This document shows positions 1 through 8,637 of a stretch of 64,000 bases of DNA, one piece after another. Under the pieces are notes generated by a model. That model was not told where the DNA came from and made no database searches. It worked only from the letters and a program-made list of their open reading frames with translations. The stretch is from Lutibacter sp. (lineage in GTDB: Bacteria; Bacteroidota; Bacteroidia; Flavobacteriales; Flavobacteriaceae): NCBI GenBank assembly GCA_030683995.1, contig JAUXPH010000058.1, positions 1-64,000 of the forward strand, read 5' to 3'. Both the position numbers and the translations under genes were made by a program. Positions within the stretch are counted from its first letter, which is position 1, and every line of letters begins with the position of its first letter.

Positions 1-440
1 GACCAACGTCTAACGAAAGAACAAGTCAGGCTGGTAATAATGAACGTAGAGCGAATACAGTTGACAGACCAACGTCTAACGAAAGAGCAAGTCAGGCCGG
101 TAACAATACAGAACGTAGAGCTAATCCTGCAGACAGGCCAACGTCTAACGAAAGAGCAACTACCGTGAACAGACCTACTTCTAATGAAAGAGCAAGTCAG
201 GCTGGTAATAATGAACGTAGAGCGAATACAGTTGACAGACCAAGTCAGAATGAACGCAGTGCGAATACCGGAAGAATGGCTGAAAATCGTGCTCCAGAAA
301 GAACAGCTCAAAAAACTGAGAGAGTTCAACAAAATAATAACCCAGAAAATGCCCAAAGAGGTCAAGCTACCAGCAGAGAATCTAAAGGAAATTCTGGTAA
401 TAACGAAAATTCAAAAGGAAATTCTTCAAGAAGAAATTAA
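1..440 (+). CDS. C-terminal part of an Asn/Arg/Glu-rich repeat protein (5' end outside window)
   Basis: The frame is open from base 3 to a TAA at 438-440, so only the C-terminus is visible; the GTG at 165 is internal. The protein is low-complexity and hydrophilic. It begins with near-identical units of 22-23 residues starting PTSNERASQAGNNERR (bases 3-68, 69-137, a short 12-residue unit 138-173, and 174-239), then changes into an N/S/R/E-rich tail ending in KGNSSRRN. No catalytic motif is visible. Such tails occur in exported Bacteroidota proteins, but the N-terminus that would show a signal peptide or domain is missing. Function unknown. Confidence 0.75.
   Translation, partial: PTSNERTSQAGNNERRANTVDRPTSNERASQAGNNTERRANPADRPTSNERATTVNRPTSNERASQAGNNERRANTVDRPSQNERSANTGRMAENRAPERTAQKTERVQQNNNPENAQRGQATSRESKGNSGNNENSKGNSSRRN
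3..239 (+). repeat. In-frame 66-69 bp tandem repeats
   Basis: Four tandem units (3-68, 69-137, truncated 138-173, 174-239) encode PTSNERASQAGNNERRANTVDR-like segments. Units one and four are nearly identical in DNA as well as protein, which points to recent expansion by slippage or recombination. The array probably continues left of the window. Confidence 0.85.
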
Positions 441-464
441 GAATTATTTAAATTATAGGTTAAG

Positions 465-494
465 AAAAAGCGTTGCAATATTGCAACGCTTTTT
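465..494 (+). terminator. Rho-independent, bidirectional terminator
   Basis: A perfect 15+15 bp inverted repeat (arms AAAAAGCGTTGCAAT and its complement) followed by a T run lies between convergent genes. The A tract on one side and T tract on the other let it serve both the repeat protein (+) and the rRNA methyltransferase (-). Confidence 0.9.
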
Positions 495-526
495 TTGTTT
501 CTATATAAATCCTAAAAGAATTTCCC

Positions 527-1705
527 TTAAGATTCTTCCTCTATAATTGGGTTATTTTTTGTTTTTTTACTTCCTGCATACATATCGTACCGCACAAACA
601 AACAATCCAAATCCCCGTTTTTCATAGGAATTCTTCTCGATGTGCGCAAGCCAACGTGTTTTATGGCATCCATATTTGAGGTGATAAACCAAACGGTAGA
701 ATCTGAATAGCCACTTTTTAAAGTGTCGCCAATTTTTTTGTAAAATTCTTGCATATCAATATCCAAACGCTCACCATAAGGCGGGTTGAATAAAATAACG
801 GTGCGTCCAAACACTTCTTTTACCGAGTTAAAGAAATTTATATGATGCACGCCAATAAATTCGCTTAAATTGGCATTCGCCACATTTTCCTTTGCTTTCA
901 CTACTGCCGATGGCGCTTTGTCAAATCCCATAATTTTAAAGTGGGAATTGGTGATTTTTTTTATCAGTGATTCTTGAATGGTATAAAACAATTCCTCATC
1001 ATAATCTGCCCATTTTTCAAATCCGAATTCATTTCTGTTGATGTTTGCCGGAATATTGTTGGCAATCATGGCAGCTTCAATCAAAATAGTTCCAGAACCG
1101 CACATTGGATCAATAAAATTGCAATCGCCTGTATATCCCGAAAGCAACACCAAACCCGCCGCCAAAACTTCATTGATGGGCGCAATATTAGTGGCACTTC
1201 TGTAACCTCGTTTGTGCAATGAATCGCCTGAACTGTCCAATGAAATGGAACAATAATTATTGTGAATATGCACATGAATCTTTAAATCTTGGTGTTTTGT
1301 GTCAACACTTGGTCGTTCATTGTATTTATTTCTGAAATAATCTGCAATCGCGTCTTTCGATTTTAAAGTAATATAATGTGAATTTGTTGTAAAACCTTGA
1401 GAATTTACCACAGCACCAATAGAAAATGTGCTGGAAACGCTCATATATTTTTCCCACTCAATTTGTTGAATTTTTTTGTACAAATCATCTTCATCCGCAA
1501 CCTTAAAAGTTTTAATGGGTTTTAAAATTCTAATCGCTGTGCGCAAAGCCATATTTGCTTTGTACATAAAACCTTTGTCGCCTAAAAAAGTAACGCTTCT
1601 TACGCCTGTTTCCACATCTTGCCCCCCTAAATTTTTAAGTTCCGTTGCCAATACTTCCTCCAGCCCAAACATTGTGGTGGCAACCATTTTAAAATTTCGT
1701 TCCAT
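527..1705 (-). CDS. rlmL: THUMP-domain class I RNA methyltransferase, RlmL/YpsC-like
   Basis: Predicted SAM-dependent guanine-N2 methyltransferase acting on 23S rRNA. A THUMP RNA-binding region occupies roughly residues 40-155. The Rossmann domain follows, with DPMCGSGT near residues 199-206 (SAM site) and the catalytic NPPYGERL near 307-314, typical of N2-guanine methyltransferases. At about 392 aa it corresponds to the N-terminal half of E. coli RlmKL and to Firmicutes YpsC, without the RlmK half. The ATG at 1705 is preferred over a TTG at 1723, because a -7 promoter box lies over that TTG. Exact rRNA target position is inferred from the family only. Confidence 0.9.
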   Translation of the reverse strand: MERNFKMVATTMFGLEEVLATELKNLGGQDVETGVRSVTFLGDKGFMYKANMALRTAIRILKPIKTFKVADEDDLYKKIQQIEWEKYMSVSSTFSIGAVVNSQGFTTNSHYITLKSKDAIADYFRNKYNERPSVDTKHQDLKIHVHIHNNYCSISLDSSGDSLHKRGYRSATNIAPINEVLAAGLVLLSGYTGDCNFIDPMCGSGTILIEAAMIANNIPANINRNEFGFEKWADYDEELFYTIQESLIKKITNSHFKIMGFDKAPSAVVKAKENVANANLSEFIGVHHINFFNSVKEVFGRTVILFNPPYGERLDIDMQEFYKKIGDTLKSGYSDSTVWFITSNMDAIKHVGLRTSRRIPMKNGDLDCLFVRYDMYAGSKKTKNNPIIEEES

Positions 1706-1720
1706 ATTCTTTAATTTTTG

Positions 1721-1728
1721 CAAAAGTA
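1721..1728 (-). promoter_or_regulatory. Bacteroidota -7 box (TACTTTTG)
   Basis: TACTTTTG on the minus strand fits TAnnTTTG and lies 15 bp upstream of the ATG at 1705, leaving a very short leader. No clear -33 TTTG is visible. It overlaps the alternative upstream TTG start, so that start is unlikely. Confidence 0.5.
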
Positions 1729-1850
1729 CTGAATAATTAAGTTAAATGTTAAATGTTAAAAAGTTAAAAGATTTTTACTGATTATTAAAACAACGCGTTT
1801 CGTAAACGATTAAAAAATCAGACAAAGAAACATATTACCAAACAAATCCT

Positions 1851-1858
1851 TATTTTTG
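1851..1858 (+). promoter_or_regulatory. -7 promoter box (TATTTTTG)
   Basis: TATTTTTG matches TAnnTTTG 16 bp upstream of the ATG at 1875 and would drive the methyltransferase/ZIP transporter pair. Confidence 0.55.
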
Positions 1859-1874
1859 CAGTCATTTCAATATT

Positions 1875-2603
1875 ATGACTAAAAACAAAGACTGGTTTGC
1901 TTCATGGTTCAACACAAGCTACTACCATATTTTATATAAACATAGAGATTATTCTGAAGGGGAGTCTTTTTTGAAAAATTTAATTGCCTTTTTAAAATTA
2001 GAAAAAAGCAATTTAATACTGGATTTGGCCTGCGGAAAAGGGCGGCATTCCATCTATTTAAATTCGCTTGGATTTCAAGTGATTGGTGCCGATTTATCTA
2101 AAAACAGCATCGAATATGCCAAACAATTTGAAACCGAAACGTTGAAATTTGTGGAACATGATATGCGAAATCCTTTTAAAAATAAGTTCGATGTCATTTT
2201 AAATTTGTTTACCAGTTTTGGTTTTTTTGAAGACGATGCGGAAGATATCGCCATTTTGCAAAATATTAAAAACGGCTTAAATCCAAATGGAATTGCTGTA
2301 ATTGATTTTATGAATTCAAAAAAAGTGGTTTCTGAGCTTGTTGCTGAAGAAGTGCTGACCATTGATGACATTACCTTTAAAATGAATCGTTATGTAAAAA
2401 ACGGATTTATTATCAAAGAAATCAATTTTGATGCTGACGGGGAACATCATACTTATTTTGAAAAAGTAAAAAGTATAGATTTGGCCAAAATAAATTCCTA
2501 TGTAAATTCTGTCGGTTTTAAAATTAAACATACTTTTGGTAATTATCACCTAGAAAAATTTGATGAAGAAACTTCCGACCGTTTAATTTTAGTACTAGAA
2601 TGA
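1875..2603 (+). CDS. Class I SAM-dependent methyltransferase, substrate unknown
   Basis: 242 aa cytosolic enzyme. The SAM-binding motif I LDLACGKGRH is at about residues 49-58, followed by an acidic post-I segment (VIGADLS) and a motif around residues 110-120 (FDVILNLFTSFGFF). These define a methyltransf_11/25-type Rossmann fold. No substrate domain is visible. Its stop overlaps the next ATG in an ATGA, so the two genes are translationally coupled, but a shared function with a metal transporter is not obvious. Confidence 0.85.
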   Translation: MTKNKDWFASWFNTSYYHILYKHRDYSEGESFLKNLIAFLKLEKSNLILDLACGKGRHSIYLNSLGFQVIGADLSKNSIEYAKQFETETLKFVEHDMRNPFKNKFDVILNLFTSFGFFEDDAEDIAILQNIKNGLNPNGIAVIDFMNSKKVVSELVAEEVLTIDDITFKMNRYVKNGFIIKEINFDADGEHHTYFEKVKSIDLAKINSYVNSVGFKIKHTFGNYHLEKFDEETSDRLILVLE

Positions 2604-3271
2604 GTTATATAGCACTTATTGCCTCCGTGTTGGTTGGTATTGTTATTGTTTTCGGATTAAAACCCAGTTTTAAGACGGTACAATTATTATTAGCTTTTAG
2701 TGGCGCATACTTATTGTCTGTCACCATTTTACATTTACTTCCGGAAGTTTATATTAAAGAAAACGCAAACATTGGTTTATTTATCCTTTTGGGATTGTTG
2801 TTACAGCTTGTTTTAGATTTTTTCTCTAAAGGTGCCGAACACGGCCATATCCATGTAGAAAAAGACATTGTTTTTCCATGGGCGTTGTTCATCAGTTTAA
2901 ATATACATGCTTTTTTGGAAGGAATTCCTTTGGCACACAGTCACCGTCATGAATACTTACTATGGGCAATAGTGATTCACAATATTCCAATTTCAATTAT
3001 ATTGGGAACCTTTTTTGTAAGCTCAAAAATTTCTAAAAAGAATGCTGTGCTGTTCTTGGTGCTTTTTTCTTTAATGACACCTTTAGGAAGTTTGGTTGGA
3101 GAATATGTCCAAATTTTAACGCATTATAAAACAGAGATTACTGCCATTATCATAGGTGTCTTTTTACATATTTCAACCATTATTTTGTTTGAAACATCAA
3201 AAGACCACAGGTTTAATCTTTTAAAATTTGTGGCGATACTGGTTGGTATGGTTGTGGCTTATTTGGCTTAA
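2600..3271 (+). CDS. ZIP-family divalent metal transporter
   Basis: 223 aa, about seven or eight hydrophobic segments. The ZIP signature is visible: a helix with HAFLEGIPLA and a following helix with HNIPISIILG carry the metal-binding His/Glu residues, and a His-rich loop (EHGHIHVEK) lies between helices. The family imports Zn2+/Fe2+ across the inner membrane; the specific metal cannot be read from sequence. It overlaps the preceding methyltransferase by 4 bp and ends just before the convergent recQ. Confidence 0.88.
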   Translation: MSYIALIASVLVGIVIVFGLKPSFKTVQLLLAFSGAYLLSVTILHLLPEVYIKENANIGLFILLGLLLQLVLDFFSKGAEHGHIHVEKDIVFPWALFISLNIHAFLEGIPLAHSHRHEYLLWAIVIHNIPISIILGTFFVSSKISKKNAVLFLVLFSLMTPLGSLVGEYVQILTHYKTEITAIIIGVFLHISTIILFETSKDHRFNLLKFVAILVGMVVAYLA

Positions 3272-3274
3272 ATT

Positions 3275-5473
3275 TTAGTTAGCGACCTGACTCATAAATT
3301 TTATTCGCATTAAGCGCAACTCTTCCTCATCATAATCCCCGTCAAATTCGTCTAACGCATCTTGTATTCTGTCGCTTTTTGATTCCATATAGTAATTAAA
3401 AATCTCTTCTTGCTGGTCTTCATCCAATAAATCATCAATATGGTAATCGATATTTAATTTAGTGCCGCTGTAAACAATGCCCTGCATTTCTTCAATTAAC
3501 TCATTAAAACTTAAACCTTTTGACTTTGCAATATCTTCAAGCGGAATTTTCCTGTCGGTATTTTGAATGATATAAAGCTTTAAACCTGAATTTACGCCTG
3601 TGCTTTTTACCACAAAATCATCCGGACGAAGGATGTCATTTTCTTCCACATATCTGGCAATCAGTTCAATAAAAGGTTTTCCGTATTTGTTTGCTTTTCC
3701 CTCACCAATACCGTAAATGTTTTTCAATTCATCCATGGTCATTGGATATTTCAACGCCATATCTTCCAATGATGGTTCCAGCAATACGGCATATGGAGGC
3801 ACGCCATTTTTCTTTGCTACGGATTTTTGTAATTCCTTAAGCATTTTAAGCAACACTTCATCTGCAGAAACTCCGCTGCCGTTAACATTTGCTAAAATTG
3901 AGGCATCAGTGGTTTCATCATAAACATGGTCTTCTGTCATCATAAATGAAGACGGGTTTCCTATAAAATCAGTTCCTTTTTCCGTAATTTTTATAACGCC
4001 ATATTGTTCAATTTCTTTGTTGATGAAACGGGCAACCAATGCTTGTCTGATCAAAGCCATCCAATATTTTCCGTCGTGTTCTTTTCCACAGCCAAAAAAT
4101 GGTTGTTCATCAGTTTTATGCGATTTCAACTGGGCATTTACTTTCCCTGTTAATGTATTTACCAATTCTTTTGCTTTGTATTTTTGATAGGTTTTTACAA
4201 CAACCTCCAATAACATTTTCAATTCATTTTCAGCTTCGTGTTTTTTCTTTGGATTGATGGCATTATCGTCCATCAAGGCACCCATGCCATTTACTTCGTC
4301 AAAATCTTCCCCAAAATAATGCAATAAATATTTTCTACGCGACATAGAAGTTTCTGCATAACCAACCACTTCTTGCAGCAAAGCGTTTCCAATTTCCTGC
4401 TCTGCAACCGGTTTTCCTGATAAAAATTTCTCCAGTTTTTCAATGTCTTTGTAGGAATAATAAGCCAAACAAAATCCTTCACCACCATCTCTTCCTGCCC
4501 TTCCGGTTTCCTGATAATAGCTTTCCAAACTTTTAGGAATGTCATGATGAATCACAAAACGAACATCTGGCTTGTCAATTCCCATTCCGAAAGCAATGGT
4601 AGCCACCACCACATCCACATCTTCCATCAAAAACATATCTTGGTGTTTCGACCTGGTTTTTCCGTCCAATCCTGCGTGATAAGGAACAGCTTTTATGCCA
4701 TTCACCTGTAAAACTTGTGCTATTTCTTCAACTTTTTTCCTGCTTAAACAATAAATAATACCCGATTTTCCCTGAAATTGGCGAACAAATCGAATAATAT
4801 CAGAATTTATGTTTTTCGTTTTTGGACGAACTTCATAAAATAAATTCGGACGGTTAAAAGAAGCTTTAAACGTGTTGGCATTTGACATGCCCAATGTTTT
4901 AATAATGTCTTCCTGCACTTTTTGGGTTGCAGTTGCCGTCAATCCAATCAATGGCACATTGTCTATTTTTTGAATAATGGTTCTCAGGTTTCTATATTCC
5001 GGCCTAAAATCGTGTCCCCATTCTGAAATACAATGCGCTTCATCAATGGCAACAAAAGAAATATTTTGATTTTTTAAAAAGTCAATATATTCTTCTTTTA
5101 TGAGTGATTCCGGAGCAACATACAATAATTTCGTAATTCCTTTTTCGATATCACTTTTAACCAAAGTCACTTCGGTTTTATTTAAGGAAGAATTCAGTAC
5201 ATGGGCAATTCCATGTTCTGCTGAAATGCCACGAATGGCGTCAACCTGGTTTTTCATTAGTGCAATTAAAGGAGAAACAACAATCGCTGTTCCTTCTTTA
5301 ACCAATGCGGGAAGCTGGTAACATAACGATTTTCCGCCACCCGTTGGCATAATCACAAAAGTGTCATTTCCTTCAATAATGCTTTTTATTACTCCTTCTT
5401 GCAGTCCTTTGAATTTAGAAAATCCAAAATATTTTTTCAAAGCCTCGTGTAAATCAATCTCTTTACTGTTCAT
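3275..5473 (-). CDS. recQ: RecQ-family ATP-dependent DNA helicase
   Basis: 3'-5' DNA helicase for recombination and repair. From the ATG at 5473 (MNSKEIDLHEAL, chosen over the ATG at 5500) it is 732 aa. Order: helicase N-lobe with Walker A TGGGKS (about 44-49) and DEAH (about 144-147), C-lobe with QETGRAGRDG, RQC region, HRDC domain (about 545-625) and a C-terminal helical extension common in Bacteroidota. The RQC zinc site is absent: the usual CRR reads SRR, and the region around 375-405 (YFGEDFDEVNGMGALMDDN) has no cysteines where CGxCDxC is expected. Otherwise intact. Confidence 0.95.
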   Translation of the reverse strand: MNSKEIDLHEALKKYFGFSKFKGLQEGVIKSIIEGNDTFVIMPTGGGKSLCYQLPALVKEGTAIVVSPLIALMKNQVDAIRGISAEHGIAHVLNSSLNKTEVTLVKSDIEKGITKLLYVAPESLIKEEYIDFLKNQNISFVAIDEAHCISEWGHDFRPEYRNLRTIIQKIDNVPLIGLTATATQKVQEDIIKTLGMSNANTFKASFNRPNLFYEVRPKTKNINSDIIRFVRQFQGKSGIIYCLSRKKVEEIAQVLQVNGIKAVPYHAGLDGKTRSKHQDMFLMEDVDVVVATIAFGMGIDKPDVRFVIHHDIPKSLESYYQETGRAGRDGGEGFCLAYYSYKDIEKLEKFLSGKPVAEQEIGNALLQEVVGYAETSMSRRKYLLHYFGEDFDEVNGMGALMDDNAINPKKKHEAENELKMLLEVVVKTYQKYKAKELVNTLTGKVNAQLKSHKTDEQPFFGCGKEHDGKYWMALIRQALVARFINKEIEQYGVIKITEKGTDFIGNPSSFMMTEDHVYDETTDASILANVNGSGVSADEVLLKMLKELQKSVAKKNGVPPYAVLLEPSLEDMALKYPMTMDELKNIYGIGEGKANKYGKPFIELIARYVEENDILRPDDFVVKSTGVNSGLKLYIIQNTDRKIPLEDIAKSKGLSFNELIEEMQGIVYSGTKLNIDYHIDDLLDEDQQEEIFNYYMESKSDRIQDALDEFDGDYDEEELRLMRIKFMSQVAN

Positions 5474-5610
5474 TATCACTTCTAAATTATTAATACGCAT
5501 TTAAATCAGCAACTAAAAAATGAGATGTTAGTTGCACATTTAATAAATTTTACAAAATTTGACTTTTACTTTTTTATTAGCAGTTTATTCTATTTCTAAT
5601 TAAATAAATA

Positions 5611-5618
5611 TATTTTTG
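5611..5618 (+). promoter_or_regulatory. -7 promoter box (TATTTTTG) for the kdsD-tatC operon
   Basis: TATTTTTG fits TAnnTTTG and lies 26 bp upstream of the TTG at 5645, inside the AT-rich gap between divergent recQ and kdsD. Confidence 0.55.
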
Positions 5619-5644
5619 TTTAAAATTAAAGATAAAACTTTTTT

Positions 5645-6631
5645 TTGTTAAAAAACTATAATCTTTTGAAAAATAAAAATACAATTATTGAGAATGCAAA
5701 GCAGACAATTTTAATTGAAAGCGAAGCGATTGCGAATTTAGTAAATTTTCTAGATGATGATTTCGAAAATGCCGTAAATTTTATACATCTGTCTAAAGGA
5801 AGGGTTATTGTGACCGGAATTGGCAAAAGCGCAAACATCGCAACGAAGATTGTTGCAACGTTAAACTCCACTGGAACCCCAGCAATATTTATGCATGCAG
5901 CCGATGCAATTCACGGCGATTTGGGAATTATCCAAGAAAATGATGTGGTGGTTTGCATTTCAAAAAGTGGAAATACACCTGAAATAAAAGTTTTATTGCC
6001 ATTAATTAAAAATTATGGTAACAAAATAATTGCAATTACCGGCAATCCCGAATCGTTTTTAGCCACAAACGCCGATTTTATGTTGAATTCTTTTGTTGAA
6101 AAGGAAGCCGACCCAAATAATTTAGCGCCAACATCAAGCACAACTGCACAATTGGTTATGGGTGATGCTTTGGCCATTTGCTTATTGAAGCTCAATAATT
6201 TTTCAAGCAAAGATTTCGCAAAATACCATCCGGGTGGCGCATTGGGAAAAAAACTGTATTTGAGGGTGAGTGATTTAATCGGAAAAAATGAAATGCCTCA
6301 AGTTGCACCTACAACACCTATTAAAGATGTAATTATTGAAATTTCAAAAAAAAGACTGGGGACCACCGCAGTTGTTGAAAATAATAAAATTGTTGGCATT
6401 ATTACCGATGGAGATTTAAGGCGAATGTTGACCAATTCACCAGATATCAGTAATTTAGTCGCTGAAAATATTATGGGTAAAAACCCGAAAACAATCAATG
6501 TTGATGCGATGGCCATTGAAGCTCTGGAAACCATGGAAAATAATAAAATTTCCCAAATTTTGGTTGAAGACAATTCGGTATACATAGGTGTCGTACATTT
6601 GCACGATCTAATTAAAGAGGGAATTTTCTAA
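5645..6631 (+). CDS. kdsD: D-arabinose-5-phosphate isomerase (KpsF/GutQ family)
   Basis: Converts ribulose-5-phosphate to arabinose-5-phosphate, the first step to Kdo for lipid A core. 328 aa: an N-terminal SIS sugar-isomerase domain (about 35-175, with GIGKSANIATKIVATLNSTG and the SKSGNTPE loop) and two CBS domains (about 205-260 and 270-328). No ATG lies near the N-terminus; TTG at 5645 or TTG at 5666 must be the start. It opens a run with tatC, an AhpD-like gene and lptB, so Kdo synthesis and LPS export are neighbours. Confidence 0.92.
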   Translation: MLKNYNLLKNKNTIIENAKQTILIESEAIANLVNFLDDDFENAVNFIHLSKGRVIVTGIGKSANIATKIVATLNSTGTPAIFMHAADAIHGDLGIIQENDVVVCISKSGNTPEIKVLLPLIKNYGNKIIAITGNPESFLATNADFMLNSFVEKEADPNNLAPTSSTTAQLVMGDALAICLLKLNNFSSKDFAKYHPGGALGKKLYLRVSDLIGKNEMPQVAPTTPIKDVIIEISKKRLGTTAVVENNKIVGIITDGDLRRMLTNSPDISNLVAENIMGKNPKTINVDAMAIEALETMENNKISQILVEDNSVYIGVVHLHDLIKEGIF

Positions 6632-6632
6632 A

Positions 6633-7463
6633 ATGAGAAAAAAAATAGCCGAACCTGAAAAAGACATGTCTTTTTTAGACCATGTTGAAGTATTAAGATG
6701 GCACTTGGTGCGCTCTAGCGCTGCAATATTTGTGTTTGGAATTATCGCATTTTTGATGAAGGATTTTCTGTTCAACAAAATAATTTTTGCGCCAAAAGAT
6801 CCTAATTTTTGGACATATCGCGCTTTCTGCAGCATGTCAAGGTTTTTTGGCACTGAAGGTTTGTGCATAGATGATATCCCGTTTACCTTCCAAAGTTTGG
6901 AAATGGCAGAACAATTTAGCGTGCATATTTGGGTGTCTATTACTGCTGGATTTATAATGGCTTTTCCTTTTATTATATGGGAAGTATGGAGATTTATAAG
7001 TCCGGGCCTGTATGAAAAAGAACGCAAAGGCGCACTGGCTTTTATCATAGTTTCTTCTTTTTTATTTTTTATCGGCGTTTTGTTTGGTTATTATGTGGTT
7101 ACCCCGCTTTCCGTAAATTTTCTGGGAAATTATTCTGTAAGTGATATGGTTGAGCGAAATATTAAAATAGGCTCCTACATCTCTTTATTAAGATCATCGG
7201 TATTGGCTTCCGGATTGATATTTGAGTTGCCAATAGTGATGTATTTCTTAACAAAAATGGGTTTAATTACCCCCGATTTTTTAAGAAGATACAGAAGGCA
7301 CGCCCTTGTTTTGGTATTAATATTAGCGGCAGTTATTACACCGCCAGATATTATTAGCCAAATTATTGTGGCAATTCCAATACTTCTTTTATATGAAGTA
7401 AGTATATTTATATCGAATGTAGTTTTAAAAAATGAACGCAAAAAAGAACTTAAAAATGTCTAA
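6633..7463 (+). CDS. tatC: Sec-independent protein translocase TatC
   Basis: Multi-spanning receptor of the twin-arginine system. 276 aa with six hydrophobic segments. The N-terminal motif MSFLDHVEVLRWHLVRS matches the conserved TatC FxxHLxELRxRL entry, and FPFIIWEVWRFISPGLYEKE is the conserved loop after TM2. It starts 1 bp after the kdsD stop, so they are cotranscribed. No tatA is nearby in this window. Confidence 0.95.
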   Translation: MRKKIAEPEKDMSFLDHVEVLRWHLVRSSAAIFVFGIIAFLMKDFLFNKIIFAPKDPNFWTYRAFCSMSRFFGTEGLCIDDIPFTFQSLEMAEQFSVHIWVSITAGFIMAFPFIIWEVWRFISPGLYEKERKGALAFIIVSSFLFFIGVLFGYYVVTPLSVNFLGNYSVSDMVERNIKIGSYISLLRSSVLASGLIFELPIVMYFLTKMGLITPDFLRRYRRHALVLVLILAAVITPPDIISQIIVAIPILLLYEVSIFISNVVLKNERKKELKNV

Positions 7464-7800
7464 TCAAGTAGAAGAATTTAATGCCTATCGCGCAAAAATG
7501 AACGATAAAATTTTGGCTGATGACAATAAAATCATCAAAAGAATTTTTAATATTGACACTAATGCATATAAAGCAGGTCATTTGGACGTTCAAACAAAAG
7601 AATTGTTGGGTTTGGTGGCTTCTGTTGTTTTACGGTGCGATGATTGCATCAAATACCATTTAGAAGGATGTTTTAAAGCAGGCGTTTCTAAAGAAAAAGT
7701 AATGGAATCACTATCAATAGCAACTTTGGTTGGCGGCACCATTGTAATTCCGCATTTAAGAAGGGCCTATGAATATTGGGAAGAACTTGAAAAAAGTTAA
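7456..7800 (+). CDS. Carboxymuconolactone decarboxylase/AhpD-like protein
   Basis: About 114 aa from the ATG at 7456 (MSNQVEEF), which overlaps the tatC end by 8 bp; the ATG at 7432 would give a poorer N-terminus. All-alpha CMD/AhpD fold with the redox motif RCDDCIKYH followed by the typical GVSKEKVMESLSIATLVGG helix. The CxxC and downstream His suggest a thiol reductase or peroxidase-partner role rather than a decarboxylase. Substrate unknown. Confidence 0.85.
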   Translation: MSNQVEEFNAYRAKMNDKILADDNKIIKRIFNIDTNAYKAGHLDVQTKELLGLVASVVLRCDDCIKYHLEGCFKAGVSKEKVMESLSIATLVGGTIVIPHLRRAYEYWEELEKS

Positions 7801-7902
7801 AAGTTAGAAGTTAAACGTAAAACGTTAAAACCAAAATTAAAAAAATTAACAATTAAGCGATTCAACATATTAACAAATCAAAAGTTACACAAATAAACAA
7901 CA

Positions 7903-8637
7903 ATGATATTAAGAGCAGAAAATATAAAAAAGAAATACGGCAGCAAATATGTTGTGAACGGAATTTCATTGCAGGTGGAACAAGGAGAAATTGTTGGCTT
8001 ATTAGGTCCGAATGGCGCTGGGAAAACCACTTCATTTTATATGATTGTTGGAATGATTCAGCCAAATGAAGGAAAAATTTACTTGGACAATCAGGAAATC
8101 ACCAAGTTCCCGATGTACAAAAGAGCCCAAGAAGGTGTGGGTTATTTGTCGCAAGAAGCTTCAATTTTCAGAAAATTATCTGTTGAAGACAATATTTTAT
8201 CCGTATTGCAATTTTCGAATATGTCGAAGGCTGATCAAAAGGAAAAAATGGAATCCTTATTGAATGAATTCGGTTTGAATCATGTACGCAAAAACAGAGG
8301 GGATTTACTTTCGGGAGGTGAACGAAGAAGAACCGAAATAGCGAGAGCTTTGGCATCAGATCCAAAATTTATTTTATTGGATGAACCTTTTGCAGGCGTT
8401 GACCCGATTGCTGTTGAAGACATTCAAAATATTGTGGCGCATTTAAAAGACAGAAATATTGGCATTTTAATAACCGATCATAATGTTCAGGAAACACTTG
8501 CCATTACTGATAAAACTTACTTAATGTTCGAGGGCGGAATTCTAAAAGAAGGAACGCCACAAGAACTTGCCGAAGACGAAACAGTTAGACGTGTTTATTT
8601 AGGAAAAGATTTCGAATTGAAAAGAAGAAAATTTTAA
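7903..8637 (+). CDS. lptB: LPS export ABC transporter ATPase LptB
   Basis: ATPase of the LptB2FGC complex that extracts LPS from the inner membrane. 244 aa ABC domain: Walker A GPNGAGKTT (about 35-43), Q-loop (YLSQEASIFRKLS), signature LSGGERRR, Walker B ILLDEPFAGVDP and the switch His in TDHNVQE. The YLSQEASIFRKL segment is characteristic of LptB. It is followed by convergent pssA, overlapping its end by 4 bp. Confidence 0.95.
   Translation: MILRAENIKKKYGSKYVVNGISLQVEQGEIVGLLGPNGAGKTTSFYMIVGMIQPNEGKIYLDNQEITKFPMYKRAQEGVGYLSQEASIFRKLSVEDNILSVLQFSNMSKADQKEKMESLLNEFGLNHVRKNRGDLLSGGERRRTEIARALASDPKFILLDEPFAGVDPIAVEDIQNIVAHLKDRNIGILITDHNVQETLAITDKTYLMFEGGILKEGTPQELAEDETVRRVYLGKDFELKRRKF

Noticed and set aside
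974-1275. ORFs within the RlmL-like gene in other frames
   Set aside because: Shadow frames of a well-supported methyltransferase gene.
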